NCBI GenBank assembly: GCA_936440205.1
Contig: OW387145.1
Location: 25,113,075 to 25,177,074 of the forward strand
From: Lepidonotus clava
Lineage: Eukaryota > Annelida > Polychaeta > Phyllodocida > Polynoidae
DNA: 64,000 nucleotides
Direction: 5' to 3'
The position numbers and the translations under genes were made by a program. This document shows positions 1 to 12,099 of this stretch, in pieces (within the stretch, counting starts at the first letter, position 1; every line of letters begins with the position of its first letter). The notes under the pieces are model-generated. The model ran no database searches. It had not been told where the DNA came from and was given only the letters and a program-made list of their open reading frames with translations.

Positions 1-1383
1 CCATTGTGAAATTCCGACCCATAGCGTCCTCAAATGGGTGATGATGGAAAATTTAATGAATATGGGTTTTTGGTTTCTTCTTTTGTATGTGTTTTGGCAG
101 ATATGTAGGGGCTGTTGAGATGATATGTTTTCAAGCGGTATTTCATATGATTATGTCATCTTTTATGTAGAAATTCTTCCAATTTTGGTCTGTGATCAAA
201 TCAAGTTTGTTGCAATTTTGCAAGTTACTTGAGGAATATCACATGCTTCAAATGAAAAAATATCTCAGTGTGGCAGCACTATAAAGAGGGCAGTGGGTCC
301 CACTGCTACAAATAGACACTTCATCTCATAGATTTGGTCACTGCCCATGCGGCACAAATCTAGCAGAAAAGCATTATCTTGTGCAGTTTGGAAAAAAAAC
401 CTGAAGGGTTGGCTTGACGTTAAACTAACCCAACAAACAAAAATACAAAACAAAAATTTTATAGCGGAATACGTTATGGCTGGAGTCGAGGGAAGACTGG
501 ATTAATCCAACACACCCCGGGTTAAATAAAACTTTTCATTTTGTTTGGGGAAATTATTGGTCTGGCCCTGGATGACCAGATAATGACCACAGACAGGTAT
601 GACCCTGTGTAATGTATAGTCAGCATCTAATTACAAAATATTGAAAAAGTGCACTCCTCAAATTGTGGATGTTCATCTTCCGATACCTCCCACCTTGCTT
701 TAATTCCTCCCTTGGACACATCATTCGTATCAGCGTCCAGCCTGGATAACATTGTAATGGGCGATAATTCGGGGTATTAACACCGGGGTCATCTGTTTAT
801 GGGAGGCCACCCAATCTCCGAGCGTCTGCCTCACGAGGTCATCTGCCGCACAGACCACCAGGTGTCTCTGCTCCCATGCAGGAATTCACAGGAGGATTTT
901 GCTGTCATTTTGGGTTTTTCACCTGGGGAACGTTGAGGTCACCCTTTTTAATGAAATTATTATTTCGTTATTATAAAAGTACATGTACTGTCATAAAACA
1001 ATTAGAGGAGGTTGCATACCCGTACTTTAATTATGACGAGCTCACAAATGTTGAGACAACTTCCCACAGTTATATAGTTAAAGCAATGATAGAACTGCGT
1101 CAAATAGTCATTTGCACCAATATAATTATAGTTCAATCATTATGCCACGCACATGGCCATTTGCTGTAAAGCCTATTAAGAGGCAACACAAAGAAGAACA
1201 CGAGTAGGCAGATATCCCTTCTACTTCTTGTATCTTCACACAGTCTATAAACCAAAGGCATTTCAGAATCAGTAGGTCGTATTGGAACAAAATATCTCTT
1301 TCGCGATAAAGGATCACTTTGCTGTGGTGGGACGTGTTGAAATGTTCAGTAACGCGATACACGAGACGTCACGAGAGTACAAG
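1..1383. other. Gene-free left end
   Basis: No convincing coding exon, RNA gene or transposon is visible. The open frames are short, AT-rich, mostly lack an ATG and have no recognisable domain. A stretch of CACCAGGTG-type E-box sequence lies near 858-867. Nothing else stands out. Confidence 0.55.
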
Positions 1384-1440
1384 CAGCGCCCTCTACTTCC
1401 TGCGGCGCTAATTGTCGTCTGCTCGTCCCAAAATGGCCGC
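1384..1440. promoter_or_regulatory. Promoter-like core with CTCF-, ETS- and YY1-like sites
   Basis: Three motif matches lie within 57 bases. CAGCGCCCTCTAC at 1384-1396 reads on the minus strand as GTAGAGGGCGCTG, which fits the central part of the CTCF consensus. CTTCCTGC from 1396 is an ETS-type site in reverse. CAAAATGGCCGC at 1429-1440 is one base from the classical YY1 promoter element, which often overlaps the start of transcription. The surroundings are CpG-containing, unlike the AT-rich flanks. An ATG inside the YY1-like site opens only a nine-codon frame, so any transcript starting here would be non-coding or spliced. The motifs are seen; promoter function is inferred. Confidence 0.35.
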
Positions 1441-2642
1441 TTTCCGTGACGCCGCTGCTTAGGCACTGTCCCTTGTTGCTATGGAGGTCGATATTTTATT
1501 CTTTTTTAAAAGAGGGCCTGGTAATTTTAACGGATAATACACACAGGCTGTGGCAGAAAGGGATAGGTTGCACTAGAGTAAGCCTATCTCCTAACCTGAG
1601 CCCCCCACCCACCTCAATTGCGGTAGTCCATAATTACAGAGGCCGTAATATCGCGGTTATCACAGAGTCCAGCCGCTAGTGGTGAGGGGTGGCCCGCAGG
1701 CTTTGTACGACGAGGGACGGAGCTAGATCGACAATTGATTTGTTCCCTCCCTTTTCTCCACCCTCACCCCCACTTCACTGTCTCTCTCTCGGGCACCATG
1801 AACAGCCTATTTGGGCCGTGCAAACTGTAAAAGTCTGGTCACACACGATCCTGAAAACATGTCTTCATTCATTCCTTAAAGGTTTGCTGACTGCATTCTA
1901 CAATTACTTTAGTTTTTACTCTCATGATTGCTTTCATTCAAGTCTATTGCTTAAAATACACCCTTGTGTAAATTCGTCATGAAAGACAAAATGAACGTTG
2001 TTTGTTGGGACTTCAGACTTGCAAATTGAACAAATGCGACGCTTGCACGGGTTTTTAAAGAAGTAAAGATTATTTTTATTTTTATTTCAGGGAACCTTAG
2101 TTATCAAGAAACTTATTCGGTAGCACTTATTCTACATTTTCCCAAAGAAAGGTTAATGATGAATAAGACCATGTTAAAAATGGGCCTGCTTTTGGACAAA
2201 AAGCAGAATGTATTAAATCCCCTCCCCCTAGAAGTAAGAACCAAAGCGGCACCAGCCTTAATTGAATTGGTACACCATCAAGATATTGCACCTCGGAGGT
2301 GGCGAAAATTGGCGCCCGTTTCGAATGTTGTGATAAAAGTCGTCTGATTTGATTATTCGCGCGCTTTTATCATTGCTGATCCCGTTTGCTGCTGATTGGA
2401 ACCTGACCTGAGGGGGAGGAAAATTGGGTTCTGGATCTGTCCGTTAAAAATGTAGAAACAGGATTTCCATGAGAAACCAATGTGTGGTCTCCTGAACAGA
2501 TACTCGCATTGGTACACTTTTACAGGAGAATTGTTTCTCAGTACCGGTATATGGAATTTTTGTTTTAAATTTTCTGCTGGCGGTGTGTCGTATTGCTTTC
2601 ATTATTATGGTTACCCACACGGTGATTCCCAATACCTCTCAG

Positions 2643-2691
2643 TATAATAACATGATCTTCCCGGAAAACTGGCCAGCGGATTATTATCCAA
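2643..2691 (+). other. Possible 49-base internal coding exon
   Basis: A stretch open in one frame is bracketed by plausible splice signals: an acceptor, TTCCCAATACCTCTCAG, ending at 2642, and a GTGAGT donor at 2692. It would encode YNNMIFPENWPADYYP plus one base (phase 1 at the donor). No partner exon is recognisable on either side and I cannot assign a family. Short stretches with both signals also arise by chance in 64 kb. This is a weak candidate, listed because the donor is a perfect match and the composition is less AT-rich than its flanks. Confidence 0.17.
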
Positions 2692-5540
2692 GTGAGTCAC
2701 AATATCCCTTTGGCCTGAGTCACCCTATGTATATATCACACTTGTATCTTTCTGGGAACACTTATTCCCTGATAAACAATTTTGGCGGGGTAAGAGGAAG
2801 GCACAAAACATGGAGCAATTTCCTGAAAACGTGGAAAGAAATCCGGCTTCTGGTTCCTCTCCGGTTACCTCCCTATAGACTTAGTGAGATAAATCACATA
2901 TGGATTATCCAAAAGTGTATCAAAGTCATCTTCGCCCAACCTGCTGGTAGTTGATCTAATCTCCATGATCTAATTGTCGCTACACGGCCGGTTTCCCTAA
3001 ACACTCCAATAATCAATAAACGGGGTAGAAATAATATTGTGCTAGCCGACAGCAGGCCTCGGCGAATCGGATTTAGGTCCTAATGGGGAATATTGGCCTT
3101 GTTACCGTAATGTTATTATTGCTCCACTGGGGTCGTAGGGTCAGGGGCTGGGGGTCAAATTCAGGGTCAATTGATGACCCCCTGTCCTGGGAAAAAGGCC
3201 TTCTGGTGTAGGGGAAAGTGCGACTGGTCAGTTCACTAGGGAACCTGTCTCTGCTGTAATGATACTACAATACAGCAGACAACAATTTTAAGAAGGCATC
3301 CTCCAAAACGTTAATGATTGAACTCAAAAGATCGAGTTTCTGTGGTTGTAAAGTTGTTAGTCAAAGGTTCAAGTGTTAAAAACTCTCTCGAAAATATGAC
3401 AAAGACAAATATAGTACTGGTAAATGCTTGAGAGCACTCCTCTAGTGCCATACATAGTTATGATAACAGCAGTCAGGAAGGTGTTAACAAGTACTGGTAT
3501 CAAGGGTAAGAATGCCGACTATAACTACAGGAAAAAAGTCTTGGCATTATTTTCATAGCTTAGAATGATATGCATTCAGTTTTCCCATGGCAGTACACAA
3601 AAAAGTATTTCTCCCGAAAACAAGGCCAGCACTGACGTCCACGGGTTAATTGAATGATTTAGTGTGGTGAGACCCCAAACCAAGTTACTTGCATGATCCG
3701 ATGGGCGGGGACAGTGTCTGGGAAACATTGTGGGAATTACTGGAAATCATTTGATTTGGGGGAAACCCGCTGCACGACTGATGTGGTATGACTACAAACA
3801 GAGAGGGGCGTTGGCAACTGGCTGTGCCACCTCTCGTCCCGACCCCCTCTGTGAAGGCACTCTGCTCTTACAACAAACTCCTTCCGGACAGAATTTCGTC
3901 ATAGCAATCCCGTCATACCTTGCGTGATTTATTCACATCACATGTGTGCAACCATCAATATGGAAATAAATTCAAAATATCTAAGTTTCCACGTCGCATT
4001 ATCCGATTTCTGAATAGGACCTACCCTCCCAATACTGCAATAAACAATTGTTAAATGCTAGAATATACTTTATTCTTTATTGTTAAAAAATAACTAGATC
4101 CGAATTATAAGTGTACTAACTATTTTTGCAATGACGTATTTTCGTCTTGCACCTCGGCACTTGCCTTCATTTTTGCCTAGTTAACCCACTTCCGGTTTGC
4201 TCACCGAGTTAGAATACCAAGAAGTATTTTCAGAGATGTAGCGATGTTTTACACATGTTCTCCGCTCGATACCTACCCCCGAATCTGAGAAGGACAGGTT
4301 GCGTTTTGTAGAAATTTCACTTGACAGCAGATACTATAGCTTTCTTTTACCCTTTGCAAAAGAGATGGTGCGCAGGTGGTCAGAAGAGTTTCTCTGCCGC
4401 AGATCATAAAGGGAGAAAGTCCTTTTGATGTACGCCTCAATAGGCTAATGAGGCCTTTGTAGGGATTGAGAAGGACCTACTTGTGACTCCAGCTGTTCTT
4501 GACTTGCTCTTCATTTCGCCTCGGTGATCTCTTGAGAGGTGTTACATAAGCTTCAATTGGACTTTTTTCCAATTAGTGTTACTGTTCTAAAGGTAAGACG
4601 GAAGTCCGATTCAAAGGGGTCGGTGGGAGTCCACCCACTAGCCCAGATGTTTTTTGTCACAAATCTCGGGATTATGTTCAGAAAAGAAAGTTGACCTAGA
4701 CTTTATAGTGGGCACTTTTTGTTTAGTTCACCAGTGCCTTTGCTTATTCTGTGACAGTAAAAGCCACATGCATGTTGCAGTTTGCCCGATTTAGTCATGA
4801 ACAATTCAAGTAACAAAATAGGCAGAATAATGGAAAGCACTTCTTCACAATTCATGTATAGACACAGATGACATCATCTCCTTAAATGAGCTGGCCGCTA
4901 TTTTGGTGATAATTCCTAATGCTTATTACCTACATTTCTGAAACATTTACAAGAAATATCCACACCATAATATCTAAGACAATATCACCAAATCATAATC
5001 AACATGGTGATCGCCAAAACATGACCCCATGACCACTTCTGCACAAGGTCTACAATCATAGGCCAGTAATGACAATCCCACAGTGATGGATAAAATTTGC
5101 TTTTACCTCGTATAATAGACGCTTGCTTCGCGTTTTGATATCACAAATTATGTCAGAATATCATTCATTTTATCAGTCTACAGTGCAGGTGGTATTCTTT
5201 CATGACGGGGATCGGCCTGATCCTATTACAGGTATAGCTTTCTGCCTCCTAAGTACGTGATGTCAATCAAAGTTCACTTGTCAATCAGCTATGCCTGCCA
5301 AGTGTATTCCCTATCTGAAAATTCCATGGATCACTGATAGTTCCTGAACAAAAGTGGGCAATGTCCTGTATGATATCTGCATTGTCCGTTGAATTGCATA
5401 AGAAGGCAGGTGGGATTATTTTGGGAATTGACAGCTAGACTCAGGAGAGATCTCCAGAATAAAAGGTTAACATAACAGCTCCAGTGATGATATCACTACT
5501 ATCCATTACTCAGCAGGGCGTCTATTCAACAACTCCCGCT
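2692..5540. other. Gene-free stretch
   Basis: No coding exon, RNA gene or repeat with defined ends was found. A TGTGGGAA word near 3728 matches the Su(H)/CBF1 consensus, but single matches to such a short word are expected by chance. Confidence 0.5.
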
Positions 5541-5556
5541 AGTCCATCAGGCATCT

Positions 5557-5792
5557 TGCGCATGCGTTTTCCGATAGCCGTCAGGTGTCGCCCTCTCACC
5601 TGATCCATCAGAAACCGGAAGTGACAGGAGGAAGAGCGTCAGAATGAGTGAGAGAGAGCGGGAAGTAGAGTAAAAGAGAGTGCCATCGAAACTTTAGAAT
5701 CCTAGAGGCTCAGAGTGAGGGATGATGGGGTAGGTTCGTAAAGTTACGTGGGGTTACGTCATCATTCAGTATTAACAATAGCGGCCATGTTG
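5557..5792. promoter_or_regulatory. Housekeeping-type promoter candidate (NRF1, ETS, YY1-like)
   Basis: TGCGCATGCG at 5557-5566 is an NRF1 site. ACCGGAAGTG at 5614-5623 is an ideal ETS/GABP site. GCGGCCATGTTG at 5781-5792 resembles YY1 in reverse. NRF1 and GABP sites close together are typical of TATA-less promoters of broadly expressed animal genes. No TATA box is visible. The direction of transcription is not fixed by the motifs; the downstream plus-strand frames and polyadenylation signal favour plus. The site matches are direct observations, and the promoter call is an inference from how these sites are used elsewhere. Confidence 0.4.
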
Positions 5793-5812
5793 ACAGAGAA
5801 CACACGGTCAGA

Positions 5813-5944
5813 ATGTCGTCTGCCACAAAGGCCCCAACAAAAGCCTCCCGTGGCGTCTTTTCCCGCCAATGTTTAAAGCCACTCAACGTGTCGCACTCTG
5901 AGACAATAGACGTCTTGGAGTACAGGTGGAAAAAGGCACTATAG
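5813..5944 (+). CDS. Possible small protein, first of two overlapping frames
   Basis: ATG at 5813 opens 43 codons, beginning MSSATKAPTKASRGVFSRQC and ending with TAG at 5942. It starts 190 bases after an ideal ETS site and just after a YY1-like site, where a first coding exon might be expected. The frame stays open upstream to 5726, so the ATG is not fixed by a nearby stop. The residue mix (basic, Ser/Thr-rich start, then VLEYRWKK) looks protein-like, but no family was recognised. A CAG|GTGGAA donor at 5924 could end an exon in phase 2, though I found no convincing acceptor that continues the frame. Chance remains a serious alternative. Confidence 0.25.
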   Translation: MSSATKAPTKASRGVFSRQCLKPLNVSHSETIDVLEYRWKKAL

Positions 5945-6063
5945 TGGACACAGATGCGATGTCCCAAGTGGAACTCTGCTTAAAAGCACTCGTCAACACT
6001 AAGTCTTTACTGTCTGCACAAGAAGTAAACGAGAATAACGAGCCTGAATGGGTTAAGCACTGA
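5902..6063 (+). CDS. Possible continuation frame of the small protein
   Basis: A second frame, one base out of register with the preceding one, is open from 5902 to TGA at 6061-6063 (53 codons, first ATG at 5959). It reads GTIVDTDAMSQVELCLKALV and onward to EWVKH. Its composition (Leu, Val, Glu, Ser, Asn, a charged end) looks more like protein than the AT-rich frames around it. The two frames overlap at 5902-5944, so they could be one gene split by a one-base difference, two pieces joined by splicing I cannot see, or coincidence. AATAAA at 6260-6265 follows. Confidence 0.22.
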   Translation, partial: DNRRLGVQVEKGTIVDTDAMSQVELCLKALVNTKSLLSAQEVNENNEPEWVKH

Positions 6064-6259
6064 AATAACCGTTCTCGTTTCAGTGAAATATTTGTGATTT
6101 GAGTGTTTTTAGCATGATTTAATTGTAAATATTTGCAGAGACATAAGTTCGTATTATATTTCCTGCTTTCCAGAATGCACGAACACTGAGCACGAACACT
6201 CGACCATGACCATTGATGAGGAAGCTCAGCATTCAGTTTGGACTGTAGGACCTGGTTGT

Positions 6260-6265
6260 AATAAA
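6260..6265 (+). terminator. AATAAA polyadenylation signal candidate
   Basis: A canonical AATAAA lies about 200 bases after the stop of the second small frame and is followed by T-rich sequence. This is a suitable place for the 3' end of the short plus-strand unit proposed here. AATAAA is common in AT-rich DNA, so alone it proves little. Confidence 0.25.
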
Positions 6266-6299
6266 TTTCAACTTCTTCTTATAAGCATTTGGCCCCAGG

Positions 6300-9200
6300 C
6301 CTAACTATTACTATTTTTCCTGGTCCCTTTCTTTACTCTGTTGATAGCAATGGCAAGCGGAGACAAACATCCTAAATTCATCAAAGAAAGACCACTTTTT
6401 GGAGGTCCCCTGTTGTGCCTAGTCAGAGAAAGATCCATGTTATTCAGGGCTTGGCTGCAGGTGAAACAGGACATAGGGGGTTAGAAACGGGTCAGCCTAC
6501 TATTTGACAGGCCTCAATTAGGGCCCGACACACCTATCATGTAGCGTCTAGAGGCTCAGGGCAAGGTGAGCCTGGGGAATATAGAGTAATCATATGTCAA
6601 GCCCAGGTAATCCAGGGAAGGCAGGTGGCGTATAAACTGTGAAGTCTGGATAATGTTGCTAAAATTACTGGAGCCTAAATGTAAAAAATACATTTTTTTC
6701 GATGGTCGTCACGGGGTGTCTCGTTTACCACCAAGAGAAAGAAATATTGAAATGCCTATATAGTTTTTACAAGGGAGTTTGTTTGGAAAAGTCACTGATT
6801 CTAGATTTTCTCAACAGTTCCGATGGGTTCTCCATTTAACCGTTCTTTGGCCCCAGAACTGGAAGGGCCAAGTATTGATATGATGAAATGTTGTAGGATA
6901 TCCATGGTTTCCTTTGGCAATATGCAATAGATGCATGCTTACGCCTACTACTAATTCTTTATGATACGTAATGTGTGTAGAAACGTACATAGAACATTCT
7001 ATCTCTGTTAGTCCATGTAATCGTGGAATGTCCTTTTCATTGGAAAATCAATCTAAAAGGCGGCTCAGTCTGATGTCCAACCATAAAGACTGACATATTG
7101 ATGCCTCTGAACTCTAGTCGTTCCCTGACAGGAACATGAAGCCCCCGGTGATAGGCCGGCGATAGGGATTCGCTGATTCTGACAAATATGAGGCAGCTCA
7201 CAGATCAGAGGGGGGGCAACCTTTGCCTGGTCCCCGACACACTGACCACTCCCTGTGAAGTCTGCAGGATAAAGGCAGGCCACATGAACAAAGACCTCCT
7301 CTGATGTTTTACCACATATATGTTTACAGAGGCAGATAGGGATGATGAATATTGATCAAAAAGTCTAGAAGCCTAAAGCAACTACTTTTAAACTTTGTTT
7401 GAAAGAACTTTGGTTGGTAGCTATAATATTACATGTTATAATATTAGTAGATTTCAGTCAATAGAGGGTATTTGTATTCTCTTATATCAGGAAATCCAAT
7501 TGAATTATGTTTATCATTTTCACGTGAAATTAGCGAAGGTTTACTTGTTTCTGTTATTATATTATTGGTGAATGTTTCTGTGTAAAGCAAAGAAACGTGA
7601 TAGAAGTATAAATGTGATGACCGCAAATTACTTTTATTACGAGCATGCATGGCTTGGGTTTACAGATTTACAATGACATAATGTGACTGAGAATAATGAA
7701 AAAATATGCCCTAAACAAAACATTGGCCTTACCCTGCTGCTTCGGCTATATATATTCACTTATGCCATTGAATTGTATACAGTCATTTGATAGCAGCTGT
7801 ATAGCGTTCACCCAACAAGAAAAAGTTATGATATGGTGGGGATTGACCTCGACAGATCTAGAGTCTTCTCGTGTTCCAAGGTGAATGTATGTACAGGTAG
7901 TGACCTGCGACCCCCATTAGGTTACAAAGACACCTGACAGGGGGTTCACACCAACTAATAATTACAGGTAGCTGTTTGTTACTGTAGGCCTCCTAAAAGT
8001 AGTAATTTTCTGAAACCAAAGTTGTCAGTAACTTGATATACTTAACTTTCCTGTGTAACACTAGCCCGAGGATTTTCAACACTTGTGAATACGAAAAACA
8101 TCCTAGGATTAAAAGATCAGAGGAAGTTTTAATCAGGTAAGGTGTCAATCTTTGGTATCTCTGTCAATTTGATATTCCTATTGGTATTCAAAGTTGTGCC
8201 CGTCTTATAAAAGATCCAAATTGTGATCGTCCCAGAAAAAACGTAATTGATCTAAAGTTTCGTGTATGCACTTTACAGGCTGTGAAGTGTACACTCCAGT
8301 CCCTATGATCTTTGGTGTGATGCCTGACATCATGGTAGGATCACCATGTCAGGGTTGACAGGGTGTCAAGCCTGACAGTAAGATGACACCCTCACCTACT
8401 CCTTTAATGTCATAAATTCTGAAATGCCGATCTCCCCTCTCAAGTAAAAAAAACTATTCACTTAAGTTTATATTAGCCACAATATAAGGTGCGGACCTGA
8501 GAGTGTATCGCATTCTTTTATCTATATCCGAGGAAGGATAAAGGTAAACATGTCGCACATTTGTATATGACATTAAATAGATTAGGCCTACCAGATATAA
8601 CCTAGTTATCTTCAGAATAATAATTATGAAGTGACATTTTCGTCATATCAATTATTGAGGCAACCCCTGTCCAATGGAAATTATACTTCAAAGATCATAC
8701 AAGTAGGACGCTTACAGTTCTAGCAGAAAAATGTTTCTCTCATAGCCCATCTCTCATCAACTGTTTTTGAAACCTGATGTCTATACGGAAGCAAATAGCT
8801 CTCTATTATCCTAAGCTTCGCCATATCAATGCCAGAGCGGCGGCATCTCATTCTGTCCGTGGCTTTCAACTGGTGCTCAGAGCCGTGGCCGTAGGGCCGG
8901 GTGTTGGCCACTTCACTGTTCTCGGGGGATCCTGCAGTCCTACCCGGCTAATTGAACCGCCGTCAGATCTGTCAGCTCTAATCCCCACCCATCTTTTTCC
9001 TTATCTCTAATACATTCAGGCGTGTCTTGTCTAAACTCTGCAAGCTGGCCAGATGGATTCGCAATTATCAAAATCCAATTACAAGAATTTACAATTCCGA
9101 TTAAGAGTGCGCGCGTAGTAATTGCTTTATAATTGCTGCGATGCGAGCGCCACCTCACAGGGGAAGAGCGAAGTATCTGCAAAGGAAGGAAGAGCAAACT

Positions 9201-12030
9201 TTGCAGTGTGTTTGCAGAAACTTTCCTTGTGTCTGATGTAATGGAAATCGTTAGAGGGCTTCTTTGATGTCTTCTGGGATTGTTGGCACCCTTAAGGAAA
9301 CTGTTAATGAACAGTTTCTTGTGCTGGCTTAATGTACGCACCGTCCCTATTGTTCTGCATTTATAAAAGTATTCGTAGATGAGTAGACTTAGCTGTGCCA
9401 CAGTATCCTTTTTTGTTAAAGAAAATGCTTTTGTTCTGGTATTCAAACTATCACGTTCAGTTACTATGGTGTTTTAATTATTTGCCTGAGAAGTAAATTA
9501 AGAAAAAGGAATACATCAAATTGAAAAACCTTAGACAGCGCATACATAAGCATAAAGGCAAAACAATTTCAAATGAAAACTTATAATGATTATAACTTTT
9601 AATATTAATAATGATTCATAGGGCTGCCAATGGCACTACCCTGGTTCTCAAAATGTGTTCCATATACTTGTTTTAATTGGAACTGGAAGCTTGAGGCAAC
9701 TCTATCTGATTAGTATTTACAGCCTCAAGATTATCAAATTTGGCCTTGTCACTTGGCTATCATTGTGAATTAGGCCTCTCCGTGTCGTACCTCACCATGG
9801 CTTCATTAGAACCGGCGACGCGGTAAAGAACACAGGGACGTCTCACTTTCCTCCAGCACCCAGTATCACCTGTCTATAGTCCAGGAGTTGACACTGATAA
9901 CACACCTAGGCTCTTTATCGGCCAGACAGGCGTGGCTGACCAAGTGTGGATTTCTTCGTAGGGTCTAGTTGTTCCAATTAGTGTCATGAACCTGTTGTTA
10001 AACGGTTGACGCAGAGGTTTCATATATAGATCATATTTGATTTTTTTTCTGTTATTATGGTCCTGGAGGAAAAGTGTATTAACATTTGGGAAAGCTGCCT
10101 GATCAGAAATGCAGTATTCGGTTAATACATAAGAAAATTAAAATAAATACATTTTGCAAACATGCAAATTAGTTGTTAATTAGACATAATCATAATATCT
10201 CAATACATGAATGGGACACTGTTACATTATAGATCAGGAACATTGTAAACTAAATGTTCTGTCATATCATGATTCTGAGGTCCCCGTTTATGTGTCGTTG
10301 CATTGAATTATTGGCAGGCAAAGTGCCACCTTGGCACATCCGATTCATGTATAAATCAGAAAATCGTTAACTATTGACGCCTGTCCAACGTCCATTGTGT
10401 TAGAAGTGACAGTGAAAAGCACCATTCAACACGACAAAAAGGAATCATGACATGCAAGGTCTGGTTGGAAAAATGTTGCAATTATCATGTTACGACCGCT
10501 GTAAATCACAATTGTCATGTTTTACACCATGCTGTGAGTAAGTAGTTGTAAGTCATACCTATAGCACTGTAGCACTGTACCTGATTACAAAATAAGCACT
10601 TCTGAGTTCACATTTTGCCAGCAAATAATAATTTCCTGTAACGTGACCTAATTCAAACTTTAAAGTAATTTATTCTGTTTTACCCAATATGAATTTCTCA
10701 AACATACCATAAAGGGTTTATGAAAGTATGAAACCTTTATAATGATTAAGTGGTGGGTGATCCATTGACAGTTGCCACTTGTAAATGCCATTGAAAGGTA
10801 GTTGAAATCCGTCCCTCCGGATATACTTTGCCCTCAAGTTCATGTATGCTGGTTTGGTATTATACCCTTGGGCAGGGTGGTATACCAAGTAGAGGGTTGA
10901 AGGTGTGGGGGCCGGCTCTAAATACCTCACACCTGCCCCATTAGTTTCATTATGGGTGATTAACACTCATTATCGCCCAGTCTGCTGCCTTAGGCCGCTG
11001 GTACCGTCAGGGTCGGCTTGTTAGGGCTGACCAGGGTCAGGGACACCAGCGGAGGTATGGGTAGAGGTCAGAGGGGTCAGAGAATGCCATGCGGGTATAG
11101 CCCTCCCCCACCTATCCTCCATACCACTTACACCGCCAGTCCCCTATAACTGTCCCACCACCTGCCCCTCACATTCCCACATTTCCCTGTACCTTCAGGC
11201 AGCTATTAGTATGGTTTATAGGTTGTCATGACTTATAAGGCCCTCTGTCCGCCTCCAGGGTGAATTAGAATAATGCGTCTAAATGGCCATTGTTAACTTT
11301 CCTATGATATACCCATTTAGCCATGCGTCCATTCCACAGTGGTGAACTGTGATGATGCCATCCCATGCCATCTCTTCATTTGGGACTGGTCGAACTGGTA
11401 GTGATCAGTGGCGATTGCTGGGCAATCTTTCGTTTACTGGGTTTAACTCGAGCTCTGTGCAACTACTCCGACTGATGATGGGACTGAATGATAACTGATT
11501 GACAATAATTCATTGATGAATCCACGGCAATATTACTGCTGAGCATGCGCTTATCACCATGCACGCTGGACGGGATATAAGTATCACTGCTTGCCCATGT
11601 GTATCGTTGTCTATCTCCACAGATAACTAAACATTTTCTCAAGATTAGATTTCCCCTTACAAAGAAGAGTCGTGATCTATTCATATCCATGCAATAATTC
11701 AAGATACAAAACCCAATCCAGACACAAAGGCGAGGATCTACGTAGGAGGGTCTGGTGGACAATCGATGTAGGAATAACACAGCTGTTCTCCCTAAAGGTA
11801 TCAGTGCGGCAGATCGTGTTCAGACCCTGCCACCAGACACGTCTGATCACACAATTTTCTTTTCTGTTCTCATTCTCTCAATCAATAGACGTGCTTACTC
11901 AGTAAGAACAGGAATTACTTACTGCTGTTTTGGCAGGGTGATGAAACATTTGCCCCTTGGCAAATTATAGATCTTTATATAGACGGTGGTACTTTACACT
12001 TCTCCAACATACTTTCATCAAAGGACCAAC
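6300..12030. other. Gene-free stretch
   Basis: No recognisable exon, RNA gene or transposon ends. The longest open run (minus strand, about 8940-9446) encodes no recognisable domain and looks like chance. A short hairpin lies at 8323-8353. AGGTGGCG words occur at 6623 (plus) and 9148 (minus). GGTCA-type half-sites cluster near 10990-11090. Confidence 0.5.
11065..11079 (+). promoter_or_regulatory. DR3 nuclear-receptor-like element
   Basis: AGGTCA GAG GGGTCA is a direct repeat of nuclear-receptor half-sites with three-base spacing, the arrangement used by VDR/RXR-type receptors. Further GGTCA/TGACC half-sites lie within 80 bases upstream. The match is exact for the first half-site and one base off for the second. 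Binding is inferred only. Confidence 0.25.
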
Positions 12031-12038
12031 ATATGACT

Positions 12039-12078
12039 GAGCTGCTCATCCGTCCTATATATATCCTGAGAGCAGCTC
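12039..12078. repeat. Pair of GAGCWGCTC palindromes
   Basis: GAGCTGCTC at 12039-12047 and GAGCAGCTC at 12070-12078 sit 31 bases apart, start to start, with the T-centred copy first. They belong to a set of 16 exact copies in the window. A relaxed match, GAGCAACTC, follows near 12198. No known factor consensus is confidently matched. Confidence 0.6.
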
Positions 12079-12099
12079 TTTGTGACCTCAAACAGGTGG

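Noticed and set aside
1429-1464. ATG frame inside the YY1-like site as a coding start
   Set aside because: It stops after nine codons and I found no donor in the right register to carry it on.
8323-8353. Short hairpin CCTGACAT...ACCATGTCAGG as a possible microRNA precursor
   Set aside because: The arms are too short and no known microRNA seed is recognised.
8940-9446. 168-codon open run on the minus strand
   Set aside because: No recognisable domain, promoter or splice context. One run of this length is not surprising across six frames of 64 kb.
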